From Empedobacter tilapiae (GTDB taxonomy: Bacteria > Bacteroidota > Bacteroidia > Flavobacteriales > Weeksellaceae): a stretch of DNA of 64,000 nucleotides. Position 1 is the first letter of the stretch. Each line of letters opens with the position of its first letter. The notes below the pieces were generated by a model, which saw only the letters and a list, made by a program, of their open reading frames with translations, was not told where the DNA came from and made no database searches. The stretch spans positions 1 through 64,000 of the forward strand of contig NZ_SRPE01000013.1 of NCBI RefSeq assembly GCF_004785645.1. The letters are read 5' to 3'. The position numbers were made by a program, and so were the translations under genes. Below, piece after piece: positions 51,394 through 60,023 of the stretch.

Positions 51394-52059
51394 ATGAAGA
51401 AAATATTAGCCAGTTTTATTGTTTTAGCCAACTTGGGTGTGCAAGCACAAGAAAGTAATTTTAGGACTTGGAATGTCTTAAATATCAATCAAAAAATCAA
51501 TAAAGATTTTAATTTTCAATCGGATATTCAATATCGTTCGTACGAAGAGTTAGATCAATTACAACAACTTTTGATTCGTGGAGGAATTGGTTACAACTTA
51601 ACAGAAAATAACAATACAGTGTTAGCTGGTTACGCCTACATTCAGAACAGAACACCTACTTCTACCGATGATTACGCACATAGTCACGAGCATCGTTTGT
51701 ATCAACAATTCAATACAAAACATGCTTTACAACGTTTTAATTTTGCGCATCGCTTTCGTATCGAAGAACGCTTTTTAGAAAATGATACACAATTTAGATT
51801 TCGTTATCAATTGACTGCAACTGTTCCGCTGAATAATGCAAAATTGATCGAAAATACGTGGTATTTGAAAGCCTATAATGAGGTGTTTTTACAAGCTGTA
51901 AAAGATAAAACGTTTGACAGAAATCGATTAGGTTTAAGTTTAGGATATGTTATCTCGCCTACTTTTAGTTTAGAAGTTGGTTACATGTTACAAAGTCTTA
52001 AAGCATCTCATACTGATCAATTGATGATTGGATTAACGGTAAATAATCTGATAAAATAA
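51394..52059 (+). CDS. DUF2490 outer-membrane beta-barrel protein
   Basis: This 221-residue secreted protein has a signal peptide (MKKILASFIVLANLGVQAQ) and is built of amphipathic beta strands, for example FRTWNVLNINQKINKDFNFQ, LQQLLIRGGIGYNL, LYQQFNTKHALQRFNFAHRF and IEERFLENDTQFRFRYQL. It ends in a barrel-like final strand (LMIGLTVNNLIK). The RxW start, the HRLYQQF and RIEERF motifs are typical of DUF2490 proteins, a Bacteroidota/Proteobacteria outer-membrane family of unknown function. It starts 22 nt after the LLM terminator and is followed closely by the DUF6150 gene. Confidence 0.82.
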   Translation: MKKILASFIVLANLGVQAQESNFRTWNVLNINQKINKDFNFQSDIQYRSYEELDQLQQLLIRGGIGYNLTENNNTVLAGYAYIQNRTPTSTDDYAHSHEHRLYQQFNTKHALQRFNFAHRFRIEERFLENDTQFRFRYQLTATVPLNNAKLIENTWYLKAYNEVFLQAVKDKTFDRNRLGLSLGYVISPTFSLEVGYMLQSLKASHTDQLMIGLTVNNLIK

Positions 52060-52094
52060 TCTTATCTTAGTTAGGATAATTTACAATTGATAAT

Positions 52095-52433
52095 ATGAAA
52101 ATTTTGATTGGTTGCTTACCATTATTTCTTCTTTTTTCTACAAAAATAGCTGCGCAAAGTGTTTTTAGTGTTGACCTAAAAAATAAGGCTGATGTAAAAG
52201 TATTTGTTGTAAAAACAGAAGCGCAAGCAGATTTAAAGGTTTTCAAATTAAATTCTTCTTCCAAAGCAGACAGTAACAACGGAAAATGGTTTTTCACAAA
52301 ATATGAAAGTCAAGCAAAATTCAACATCTACTTTGTAGATTTAGCCAGTCAAGCAGACGTAAAAGTTTTCTTTGTAAAGTATGAAAGTCAAGCTGGATGG
52401 AGAAACAAAAGTAAAATGCATTATTTTTATTGA
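52095..52433 (+). CDS. DUF6150-type secreted repeat protein
   Basis: This 112-residue protein has a signal peptide (MKILIGCLPLFLLFSTKIAAQ) and then repeated units of about 14-20 residues that alternate Ala-Asp and valine/phenylalanine strands: NKADVKVFVVKTEAQADLKV, later SQAKFNIYFVDLASQADVKV and FFVKYESQAGWRNKSK. The (S/A)QAD-V-K-V-F-x-V-K-Y-E motif is the hallmark of DUF6150-like Bacteroidota proteins. The repeats could form a small beta-solenoid. It lies 35 nt after the DUF2490 gene on the same strand. Function is unknown. Confidence 0.8.
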   Translation: MKILIGCLPLFLLFSTKIAAQSVFSVDLKNKADVKVFVVKTEAQADLKVFKLNSSSKADSNNGKWFFTKYESQAKFNIYFVDLASQADVKVFFVKYESQAGWRNKSKMHYFY

Positions 52434-52467
52434 TGAATCAATAACTTTATTAAAAATAGCTTACTAA

Positions 52468-53136
52468 TTACTCTATAAAATAAGACCAAGGTATATCAAA
52501 TCTTCCTCGTCTTTCTGCTACTTTAAGCCTTTCTCCTTCAAAACTTGAGTAATACTTTTTATAATCTACTTTAATCTCTTTTTCTATAAATGTATTGTTC
52601 CAATCTTCAATAATTAAATAATAGTTTGTTCCTCCTTTTACTCTATGTTCATTTTTTCTCAAAATCGGGATTTCATAAATTTGAGGAGTCGATATATCAT
52701 ACTTACAATTAATGAATATGACAGAATAAAAAGAAAATACTTCAATTAATATTATGATAAAAACATTATAAACGAAAATTTTCTTATTGAAAATCAATCT
52801 TTTAAATTGATTTAAATAATAGATTGTTAAAATTAATAACGCGATAACAATGGAAGGAATCCATATATTTTTATAATCTAAAATATTATAATCTATAGCG
52901 GTTCTAATGATTAATCCAAAACAAGAGAACATAAAACCTATAGAAATTGTTGGAAGATTTGGTCTAATTTCAGGCTCAATTGAGATCAAACCTCGATAAT
53001 ATCTAACTAAAATGATGCAAAAAATAGGGTAAACAAAAGATAAATAAATTAAAATCTCATTGAAAAACTGAGAAACTAATGTACTAAATCCTAAAATGCA
53101 TCCAATAATATTAATTAATAAAGCCGTTTTTTTCAA
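52468..53136 (-). CDS. Membrane protein of unknown function
   Basis: I do not recognise this 222-residue protein. It has four to five predicted membrane helices: about residues 4-22, 27-47, 62-82, 90-107 and 120-145. A soluble C-terminal region of about 75 residues (CKYDISTPQIYEIPILRKNE onward) ends in RRGRFDIPWSYFIE. It is isoleucine-rich and AT-rich. No signal peptide cleavage is evident. It sits convergently with the DUF6150 gene and downstream of nrdA on the minus strand, but the terminator at 53197-53225 separates it from nrdA. It may have its own weak promoter, which I cannot identify. Confidence 0.55.
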   Translation of the reverse strand: MKKTALLINIIGCILGFSTLVSQFFNEILIYLSFVYPIFCIILVRYYRGLISIEPEIRPNLPTISIGFMFSCFGLIIRTAIDYNILDYKNIWIPSIVIALLILTIYYLNQFKRLIFNKKIFVYNVFIIILIEVFSFYSVIFINCKYDISTPQIYEIPILRKNEHRVKGGTNYYLIIEDWNNTFIEKEIKVDYKKYYSSFEGERLKVAERRGRFDIPWSYFIE

Positions 53137-53196
53137 CGACTTTAAATCAGTAAATTTTTGTTCGATAATAATTAAATTTTAAAATTCATAAAATCT

Positions 53197-53225
53197 AAAA
53201 ATCCGCTCAAAAGAGCGGATTTTTG
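53197..53225 (-). terminator. Terminator of nrdA
   Basis: AAAAATCCGCTC (53197-53208) pairs with GAGCGGATTTTT (53213-53224) around an AAAA loop. On the minus strand it is followed by TTTTAGATTTT. It lies 27 nt past the nrdA stop. Confidence 0.88.
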
Positions 53226-53251
53226 TTTGTAATAAAATATATCATTTACTA

Positions 53252-54952
53252 TTAAGCTTCACAAGAAGAACAAGAAACTAAGTTTGCAACTAGTTCTTTT
53301 GATACAGATTGTGAACGCTGATAGTACAACGTTTTAACTCCTAATTGCCAAGCTTCAATCATCAAACGGTTTACTTCTTTAACAGGCAAATCTGGTGGAA
53401 TATTTAAGTTTAATGATTGTGATTGATCTACATATTTTTGACGAATTGCTGCTTGTTGAACAATTTCTAATTGAGAAATTTCTTTAAATGTTTTAAATAC
53501 ATCTTTCTCCTCTTTTGTCAATTCATCTAAATGTTGAACAGAACCTCCATTCAACATGATTTCGCGCCAAACATCTTCATTATCAATACCTTTTTCTTGT
53601 AATAATTTAGTCAAATACTTATTCTTACGCATAAAATTACCTTTTGATAATCCTGCTTTATAATAATTAGAAGCAAAAGGCTCAATTCCTGGAGATGTTT
53701 GTCCTAATATAGCAGAAGAAGATGTTGTTGGTGCAATTGCACAAGTTGTTGTATTACGGCGCCCATAACCTTTTAACACTTCTGGTTCACCATAAATACG
53801 TGCTAATTCTTCCGAAGCTTTATCTGCTTTAGATTGAATATGTTTAAATATTTCTGTTGTACGTAATTTAGCTTCCATTCCTTCGAAAGGAATCATATTT
53901 CGTTGTAAATAAGAATGCCATCCTAATACACCTAAACCTAATGCACGATGACGTTTTGCAAAACGATTGGCTGACGCTAAGTAATAGTTTCCTTCTGTTT
54001 TCTCAATGAACTCTTGTAAAACTGCATCTAAGAAGAAGATAGCTAAACGTACTGCTTCTGTATCTTTCCATTCGTCATATAACTCCAAATTCATAGAAGA
54101 TAAACAACAAATAAACGATTCGTCCGCAGAAGAAGGTAACATAATTTCTGAACAAAGATTAGAAGCATTAATAGACATTCCTAAGTCTTTGTAAACTTGT
54201 GGTTTATTTTTATTTACGTTATCCGTAAAGAATAAATATGGTAATCCTTTTTCTTGGCGAGATTCTAAAACTTTCGCCCAAATTTGACGTTTTTCTGTAT
54301 CTCCATCAATCATTTCTTGCATCCAATAATCTGGTACACAAACACCATAAAATAAATTCTGAATTGGATTACCAATTGATTTTATTTTTAAAAATTCTTC
54401 AATATCATCATGATCAATATCTAAATAAGCTGCAAATGCGCCACGACGTGTAGAACCTTGAGAAACTACATTCATTGCTGAATTAAACAATTCCATAAAT
54501 GAAACTGCACCACTACTCTTTCCATTATCTGTAATTGTAGCTCCTCGTTCACGCAATTCTCCAAAATAACCAGAAGTACCACCACCAATTTTAGTTTGCA
54601 TAATTACTTCTCCTAATTTGTGCGTAATTCCTTCTATACTATCTGGAATATGAACATTGAAACAAGAAATTGGTAAACCACGCTCAGTTCCCATATTTGC
54701 CCAAATTGGAGATGATAAACTCATCCAACCTCTTTCAATCATTTCCTTAAAAGACTCTTGTAATTCAGGTTTATATAAACGTTTTGCAGCAGCAGCTGTG
54801 ATACGATCTATAGCTCCTTCAACAGTTTCTCCTTTCAACAAATAACCTCTATTCAAAATTTGCTCAGATTCAGAGTTTTTCCACCATAATTTTTGTGTTT
54901 CTCCTTCAAAAAATGCATTCTGATTATCGTCGTGTGGTATCGGATTGTCCAT
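53252..54952 (-). CDS. nrdA: Ribonucleotide reductase large subunit NrdA (short form)
   Basis: This 566-residue class I alpha subunit reduces ribonucleotides to deoxyribonucleotides. It starts at the catalytic domain: PISCFNVHIPDS (active-site Cys97), the TRRGAFAAYLD segment and the NASNLCSEI/CCLSSMNLELY region with the thiyl radical site. The paired tyrosines of the radical path are in KTLYYQRSQSV, and the C-terminal CSSCEA is the redox-shuttling CxxC. The usual N-terminal ATP-cone of about 90 residues is missing, so overall-activity allosteric control by dATP is not expected through this subunit. It follows nrdB by 77 nt on the same strand. Confidence 0.95.
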   Translation of the reverse strand: MDNPIPHDDNQNAFFEGETQKLWWKNSESEQILNRGYLLKGETVEGAIDRITAAAAKRLYKPELQESFKEMIERGWMSLSSPIWANMGTERGLPISCFNVHIPDSIEGITHKLGEVIMQTKIGGGTSGYFGELRERGATITDNGKSSGAVSFMELFNSAMNVVSQGSTRRGAFAAYLDIDHDDIEEFLKIKSIGNPIQNLFYGVCVPDYWMQEMIDGDTEKRQIWAKVLESRQEKGLPYLFFTDNVNKNKPQVYKDLGMSINASNLCSEIMLPSSADESFICCLSSMNLELYDEWKDTEAVRLAIFFLDAVLQEFIEKTEGNYYLASANRFAKRHRALGLGVLGWHSYLQRNMIPFEGMEAKLRTTEIFKHIQSKADKASEELARIYGEPEVLKGYGRRNTTTCAIAPTTSSSAILGQTSPGIEPFASNYYKAGLSKGNFMRKNKYLTKLLQEKGIDNEDVWREIMLNGGSVQHLDELTKEEKDVFKTFKEISQLEIVQQAAIRQKYVDQSQSLNLNIPPDLPVKEVNRLMIEAWQLGVKTLYYQRSQSVSKELVANLVSCSSCEA

Positions 54953-55029
54953 AGTTTTAGAATTTATAATGATTTGATATTGTGTAAAATATTTTTTTAT
55001 AGTTGTTATTGAAAAAAAGTTCTCGAGTA

Positions 55030-55989
55030 TTAAAATAAATCATCTGCCGAGATACTTTTATCATGTTTAGTATAATCTACTGGTCTTTTTGCAAAGAAAT
55101 CATCTAAGCTACTTGCAAAAACTTCTTCTTCAAACCATGCCATTGGTTTATATTCTTCTTGCGAAATATGATATATTTTCTTGAAACCTATTTTAGCAAT
55201 TGCTTCATCAATACGATACTTCATATAATTCAATAAATCAGCTTTTGAATAATATCCAAATTCACCTTTTTCGAAAATCCAATCCAACATCATCTCTTCT
55301 TGATTAATATAGCCACGAACAGCCGTTTCTATCCAACTCTGATCTAATTCATCTGGTAATAAACCTTCTTCACGAATTTTGTTAATTAGATAAATTCCTG
55401 CATTTGCATGAATTTGTTCATCTGTAGAAGTCCAAGCAATAATATTTGCTGTGTTTTTCATTAAACCATCAAAGCGAGTAAAGGCCAAAATGTTTGCAAA
55501 TTTCGAGAATAAAGAGCTATCTTCTATGACCAACGCAAAAAACAATAGTTTCTCAACAATTGATTTGCTCTCATCGCGCATAATTTCTCCTACAAATGTG
55601 TTATAACTTTTAAAAATAGGGTTTTGTAAAGCTATATTAAACTCATCTAAATAACCATTTACCTCTAAAATACGCGAATATGCTTCGCTATGTCTAAATT
55701 CACATTCTGCAAAAGTAGCTCCTAAACCATTTAATTCTGGTTTTGGAAAATAGTGATACAAATCTCCCCAAAAACCTTTCACAGCAACTTCAATTTGAGC
55801 AATTGATAAAATTGAACGTTTGTGAATTTCACGTTTGACATCATCTAAATTTGCATGATAATCTTGGATATCTGACGTAAAATCAACTTCGCTATGTACC
55901 CAATATGCTTTTTGAATTGCTTCTGTAAAGGTTAAAATTTCAGGATATTCAAACGGTTTATAATTTACTCTTTTATCAAAAATAGACAT
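55030..55989 (-). CDS. nrdB: Ribonucleotide reductase small subunit NrdB
   Basis: This 319-residue class I beta subunit holds the dimetal centre and radical. Ligand candidates are E67 in IAQIEVAV, E97 and H100 in ECEFRHSEAY, and the pair in TDEQIHANAG (about 187-196). Y104, seven residues after E97, sits where Escherichia coli has the radical Y122 (E-x-x-H-x-x-x-Y), so a tyrosyl-radical type is likely. The C-terminal tail HDKSISADDLF has the acidic/Phe end that docks into NrdA. There is no ATP-cone in this subunit either. It precedes nrdA, opposite to the nrdA-nrdB order in many proteobacteria. Confidence 0.94.
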   Translation of the reverse strand: MSIFDKRVNYKPFEYPEILTFTEAIQKAYWVHSEVDFTSDIQDYHANLDDVKREIHKRSILSIAQIEVAVKGFWGDLYHYFPKPELNGLGATFAECEFRHSEAYSRILEVNGYLDEFNIALQNPIFKSYNTFVGEIMRDESKSIVEKLLFFALVIEDSSLFSKFANILAFTRFDGLMKNTANIIAWTSTDEQIHANAGIYLINKIREEGLLPDELDQSWIETAVRGYINQEEMMLDWIFEKGEFGYYSKADLLNYMKYRIDEAIAKIGFKKIYHISQEEYKPMAWFEEEVFASSLDDFFAKRPVDYTKHDKSISADDLF

Positions 55990-56373
55990 AGTTTTTCGGA
56001 CTTTTTAGATTAATAAATATTGGTAAAAACGATTTTACTTGAAGAAAAAAAATAAAGTTGGTTGTTCTATTTTTTTTACAAATTGAACCTCAATAGGGTT
56101 ACATTTTCGTTTCAATTACTCATCGATTCTTTCAAAATTAAGATAAGATTTTACAATTAAAAATTTTCGAATCTTAAAAATTAAAAAGGTTATTAACAAG
56201 TTGTTAATTACTTGTATATCAATAAATTATTTTCTTTTTTTTATTCGTTATAATTTAATAATTTTTATCAAAATAATAACTATAACTTCTATTAATTTTC
56301 TATAATTTAACATAAAAAAATAAGCAAGCCTTGTTGTAGACTTGCCTAAAAGAATATAATTAAATTCTAAATT
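55990..56373. other. Intergenic region between nrdB and rny
   Basis: This 384-nt AT-rich stretch lies upstream of nrdB and beyond rny, both on the minus strand. It contains the rny terminator (56314-56345) and, further right-to-left, -7-like sequence TAATTTTG on the minus strand near 56140 as a possible nrdB promoter without a good -33 partner. I saw no clear NrdR-box pair and no ORF or RNA structure otherwise. Confidence 0.55.
56314..56345 (-). terminator. Intrinsic terminator of rny
   Basis: On the minus strand, GCAAGTCT (56345-56338) pairs with AGGCTTGC (56331-56324) with one T-G wobble around an ACAACA loop. A T-rich tract follows at 56321-56313. It lies 29 nt past the rny stop. Confidence 0.83.
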
Positions 56374-57948
56374 TTATCTTGCAATATTAACTGCTCGGGT
56401 TTCACGAATTACAGTCACACGAACTTGACCTGGGTAAGTCATCTCGTTTTGAATTTTATCAGAAATCAAGAAAGATAATTCAGCTGCTTTTGTATCATCA
56501 ACTTTATCACTTTCTACAATCACACGCAACTCACGACCAGCTTGGATTGCGTATGCTTTTTCTACACCATCAAAATTAAGAGCCGTAGCTTCTAAATCTT
56601 TTAGACGTTGCATATACGATTCCACAACTTGACGACGAGCACCTGGACGAGCACCAGAAATCGCATCGGCAACTTGTACAAGTGGAGAAATTAAAGAAGT
56701 CATCTCTACTTCGTCGTGGTGAGCTCCAATTGCATTAATTACATCTGGATGTTCTCCATATTTCTCTGCCCATTGCATACCTAAAATTGCGTGAGGCAAT
56801 TCAGATTCTTGCTCCGGAACTTTACCAATATCGTGTAATAAACCTGCACGTTTCGCTAACTTAGGATTCAATCCTAATTCTGCAGCCAAAGTTCCTGCTA
56901 AATTTGCCACCTCGCGAGAGTGTTGTAACAAGTTTTGACCATAAGAAGAACGATATTTCATACGTCCAACTATACGAACCAAATCTTTGTGTAAACCGTG
57001 GATTCCTAAATCTAAAATTGTTTTCTTACCAACTTCAATGATTTCGTCCTCGATTTGTTTTGTTGTTTTCGCAACAACTTCCTCAATACGAGCTGGATGA
57101 ATACGTCCATCTGTTACTAAACGGTGCAAAGATAAACGAGCAATTTCACGACGAACAGGATCGAAACAAGAAAGGATAATCGCTTCTGGCGTATCATCTA
57201 CAATCACCTCAACACCTGTTGCAGCCTCGATTGCACGAATATTACGTCCTTCACGACCAATAATACGTCCTTTGATTTCATCAGACTCTATATTAAATAC
57301 AGAAACAGCATTTTCAATTGCTTGCTCTGTTCCAATACGTTGAATAGAAGAAACGACAATTTTACGAGCTTCATTTTTTGCATCCAATTCAGCCTCTTCC
57401 ATAATTTCTTGGATATGAGCTTGCGCTTTTGTTCTCGCTTCATCTTTTAAGACTTCAATCAGTTCAGCACGAGCTTCATCAGCAGAATAATTCGAAATTT
57501 TCTCAAGGATTTCTACTTGTTTTTTATGCATCGTATCCACTTCTTTTTGCTTAATATTAAGCTTTTCTGTACGTGCTTGTATATTTCCTTTCTCAGATTT
57601 AATCTGATCTTTTTGTTTCTGAATTTCTGCTAAGTCCGTTTTGATTCTCTCTTCACGTTCTTTTACTTTAAGCTCAGCATCAGCTACTTTTCTTTCACGT
57701 TGATTTACTACCTCTTCGTGTTTAGATTTTAATTCTAAAAATTTTTCTTTGGCTTGAAAAATTTTCTCTTTTTTAATGGCTTCACCATCTTTCTCAGCAT
57801 CATTAATCAAATTTTGTGCTTTGCGAGTTGCTTCGTCAATCAGTTCTTGATTTTGTTTATCAACTGATTTTTTTGATAAAAAATATCCTACCGCTGCACC
57901 TATGATTAATGTAACAATTGCAATAATTATTGTCATAATTGGGTCCAT
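56374..57948 (-). CDS. rny: Ribonuclease Y
   Basis: This 524-residue membrane-anchored endoribonuclease initiates mRNA decay. An N-terminal helix (about residues 4-24) is followed by a long coiled coil (about 30-200, with repeated Glu-Lys runs such as [17 protein letters not shown]). A KH domain contains [20 protein letters not shown] (about 230-249). The HD domain carries the metal-binding HD in [12 protein letters not shown] (about 365-376) and HHDEV (about 410). The length and order match the family. It is separated from zapA by the 6S RNA gene, all on the minus strand, an arrangement familiar in Bacteroidota. Confidence 0.95.
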   Translation of the reverse strand: MDPIMTIIIAIVTLIIGAAVGYFLSKKSVDKQNQELIDEATRKAQNLINDAEKDGEAIKKEKIFQAKEKFLELKSKHEEVVNQRERKVADAELKVKEREERIKTDLAEIQKQKDQIKSEKGNIQARTEKLNIKQKEVDTMHKKQVEILEKISNYSADEARAELIEVLKDEARTKAQAHIQEIMEEAELDAKNEARKIVVSSIQRIGTEQAIENAVSVFNIESDEIKGRIIGREGRNIRAIEAATGVEVIVDDTPEAIILSCFDPVRREIARLSLHRLVTDGRIHPARIEEVVAKTTKQIEDEIIEVGKKTILDLGIHGLHKDLVRIVGRMKYRSSYGQNLLQHSREVANLAGTLAAELGLNPKLAKRAGLLHDIGKVPEQESELPHAILGMQWAEKYGEHPDVINAIGAHHDEVEMTSLISPLVQVADAISGARPGARRQVVESYMQRLKDLEATALNFDGVEKAYAIQAGRELRVIVESDKVDDTKAAELSFLISDKIQNEMTYPGQVRVTVIRETRAVNIAR

Positions 57949-57977
57949 AGATTATGTAATGTTTATATATAAAAAAA

Positions 57978-58157
57978 CCTACATTAGTAAAGTATGTTTT
58001 GAGTTAACTCCTGTAAACAGGATTTGAGTTAGTCCGTCAGTCAAGTATCCGCTGTCAAATAAATGAACCTAAAAGGTTGCGGCCCGCTTTCCGAACGGTG
58101 TTCACTCGGTAACAAAACTAGTGTTGAGTTAACCAAAATAGCTAGAACTAATGTAGG
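57978..58157 (-). ncRNA. ssrS: 6S RNA (6S-Flavo type)
   Basis: An approximately 180-nt minus-strand RNA is closed by a perfect 10-bp terminal stem: CTAATGTAGG at 58148-58157 pairs with CCTACATTAG at 57978-57987. A further inner stem comes from GGTTAACTC-like sequence near 58125-58133 pairing with GAGTTAAC at 58001-58008, leaving the large central bubble that mimics an open promoter. A T run on the minus strand (57977-57971) ends it. Position between zapA and rny is as known for flavobacterial 6S RNAs. It is expected to sequester sigma-A RNA polymerase. Confidence 0.85.
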
Positions 58158-58171
58158 AATATTGTTTAGTG

Positions 58172-58189
58172 GACAGTTTCATAACTGTC
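58172..58189 (-). repeat. Small hairpin between zapA and 6S RNA
   Basis: GACAGTT (58172-58178) and AACTGTC (58183-58189) form a perfect inverted repeat with a 4-nt loop, placed 10 nt beyond the zapA stop. It has no T run. It may mark a processing point between the zapA mRNA and 6S RNA or a weak terminator. Confidence 0.4.
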
Positions 58190-58199
58190 AGAACTTCTC

Positions 58200-58490
58200 T
58201 TATTTTGCGATTGACTGATCAATCAATTCCAATAACTTCGAAATGCGCTCTGTTGTCATTTCTTCATTATCTTTCACCTGCTTTTTCAACTTTGCTTCAC
58301 GTAAAGCTAACTGAATTGTCACCATTGCAAGTGCGTCTTGTTTGTCAGAAACAGCGTACTTTTGTTCAAATTGTTTCAAAATACCATTTATTTCTTCTGC
58401 ACAAGAAAGTAACATTTCTTCCTCGTCAGAATTAATCGTCATTGGGTAATGACGTGAAGCAATTTTTATCTCAATTCGTTGAGTTGACAT
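58200..58490 (-). CDS. zapA: Cell division protein ZapA
   Basis: This 96-residue protein begins MSTQRIEIKIASRHYPMTIN, which matches the ZapA pattern (V-x-I-x-G-x-x-Y-x-[IL]) and continues with SDEEEMLLSCAEEINGILKQ and a C-terminal coiled coil (LREAKLKKQVKDNEEMTTER). ZapA crosslinks FtsZ filaments in the division ring. It is 8 nt downstream of a coiled-coil gene and directly upstream of the 6S RNA gene and rny. Confidence 0.92.
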   Translation of the reverse strand: MSTQRIEIKIASRHYPMTINSDEEEMLLSCAEEINGILKQFEQKYAVSDKQDALAMVTIQLALREAKLKKQVKDNEEMTTERISKLLELIDQSIAK

Positions 58491-58498
58491 TCTTTTTA

Positions 58499-58843
58499 TT
58501 AATTATTTGTTTTAATTTGAGCGATGCAAGTATCGACTTCTTTTATTAATTTGTTCATTCTTTGCTTCATCATTTGTTTGTACTCCTGATTTCCACTCAT
58601 TGCATTTACGACTTTTAATCGTTTTACCTCCTCATTTAAATTTAAATTATTCGCTTGCGAATCTCTCAATTTATTTTTTAATCTGGCATTTTCTTCTTTC
58701 AACGAATTGATTTCATTTTGCAATTTTTCCAATTCTTGTATCGAGTTTTCAGCGCCTTTCAATATATCTTTATAATTCCCAAGTTGGCCTAAAACACTTA
58801 AAACTTTGTTTTCAAGTTCATTAAATTTTACCATTTTTTCCAT
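58499..58843 (-). CDS. Coiled-coil protein upstream of zapA (ZauP-like)
   Basis: This 114-residue protein is almost entirely one coiled coil (ILKGAENSIQELEKLQNEIN to EEVKRLKVVNAMSG), flanked by a short helix at each end. It has no membrane segment. The Met three codons into the ORF (58834, MVKFNELENK) may be the real start. Position 8 nt upstream of zapA and this coiled-coil layout fit ZauP, the ZapA-associated protein characterised in Caulobacter. This is an inference from context, not from alignment. A division role together with ZapA is likely. Confidence 0.68.
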   Translation of the reverse strand: MEKMVKFNELENKVLSVLGQLGNYKDILKGAENSIQELEKLQNEINSLKEENARLKNKLRDSQANNLNLNEEVKRLKVVNAMSGNQEYKQMMKQRMNKLIKEVDTCIAQIKTNN

Positions 58844-58964
58844 CTCCTGAGAATTTCAATTATTCTAGCTTCTATTGCAAAAATAGTATTTTTTTGCTTC
58901 TAATCAATAGAAAAACCTAAATATTATCAGTTTTTTCTTATTCATTTGACAAATAGAGATTTAC

Positions 58965-59789
58965 TTAGTTTTTTGTTTTGATTCTCTTATTCTTCACAAT
59001 TCTTCCACCATACTTAATTCCAAAAATCAAAAACAATACCGAAAGAATAGTTGGTAGAAATTGACAAAAAATAATCAAAATTGATTTGAAATAATACATT
59101 CCATCTTGCCAACTTTGTTTTAGCTCATATCCTAAATTGATTTTTCTATATGCTTTCAAATCTGTTTGTGGTAAAATATTCGTTACAACTTGTGGTTCTT
59201 CAGACAATCGATAAGCAATTGTTGCATAAGTTATCGCATCATTTATCAACGATTTGTTCACTTTATTTTCGATTTGTTTCGAGATTTTCATTGCTTTATT
59301 TTGCTCATTCTTCAGCTCGTTTTCATATTTCTCAAAGGTCATTTCTTCATTATTAATCAAAATATGATCGATAATTATTCCTTTCTCCACTGCAAATTTG
59401 ACATGTTCTCGCAATTTGTTTGATGGCACTTTTAATTCAATCAAATAAGAACGTTGAATTTTATCTATTTTCTTAACGCTTTCTTCAGATAATCCAATTT
59501 TATCCGAATCTAAAATTTGATTATTCATTTCGCTGTTCAACACAAAGCCATTCAACGAAATTGCATTTTCTTCGATCTGAATTGCATCTTTCATTGCATC
59601 TTTCACTTTCATTTCAATCAAAGCATTCGATTTAAAAACCTTTCCTTCTACTTCTGGATTTGTAGCATTAGAAATCTCAACTTCTTCTTTTATATCCACA
59701 GCCAATTCTGCATTACTTTCTGAACTCTTATATTGTTTACAACTTGTGATTGAAGCAACTATAAAAAGTGCTAAAATAATTTTTCTCAT
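58965..59789 (-). CDS. DUF4349 lipoprotein with C-terminal membrane helix
   Basis: This 274-residue protein has a lipoprotein signal MRKIILALFIVASITSC. Its central part (about residues 40-220) has the DUF4349 pattern: repeated pairs of helices and strands such as MKVKDAMKDAIQIEENAISL and SYLIELKVPSNKLREHVKFAV, then a long helical hairpin (EKYENELKNEQNKAMKISKQ). One membrane helix lies near residues 240-262 (LIIFCQFLPTILSVLFLIFG) followed by a basic tail. The family's role is unknown; it is a common Bacteroidota/Firmicutes envelope protein. It is divergent from the M23 peptidase gene. Confidence 0.8.
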   Translation of the reverse strand: MRKIILALFIVASITSCKQYKSSESNAELAVDIKEEVEISNATNPEVEGKVFKSNALIEMKVKDAMKDAIQIEENAISLNGFVLNSEMNNQILDSDKIGLSEESVKKIDKIQRSYLIELKVPSNKLREHVKFAVEKGIIIDHILINNEEMTFEKYENELKNEQNKAMKISKQIENKVNKSLINDAITYATIAYRLSEEPQVVTNILPQTDLKAYRKINLGYELKQSWQDGMYYFKSILIIFCQFLPTILSVLFLIFGIKYGGRIVKNKRIKTKN

Positions 59790-60023
59790 AATGATGTTTT
59801 TAAGTTTGATTTAAAATTAGTTGCATCATTTTTAGTCATTAACCAAAATCCTTTTCTTTTACTTGTTTATTATTTTACAATTACAAACAATTGATAGTCT
59901 TTTATTTAAATTTATTTTACAAAGATTTATCTTGAAATTATTTTCAGAAATTCAAAAGATTAAAGATGTTTGTAAAAGATTTAGTTTATTTTTAACTAAT
60001 TTGTTAATTTTTGAAAAGAAAAA

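Noticed and set aside
52067-52297. Minus-strand ORF opposite the DUF6150 gene
   Set aside because: It is antisense to a repeat protein and mirrors the repeats, which explains its openness.
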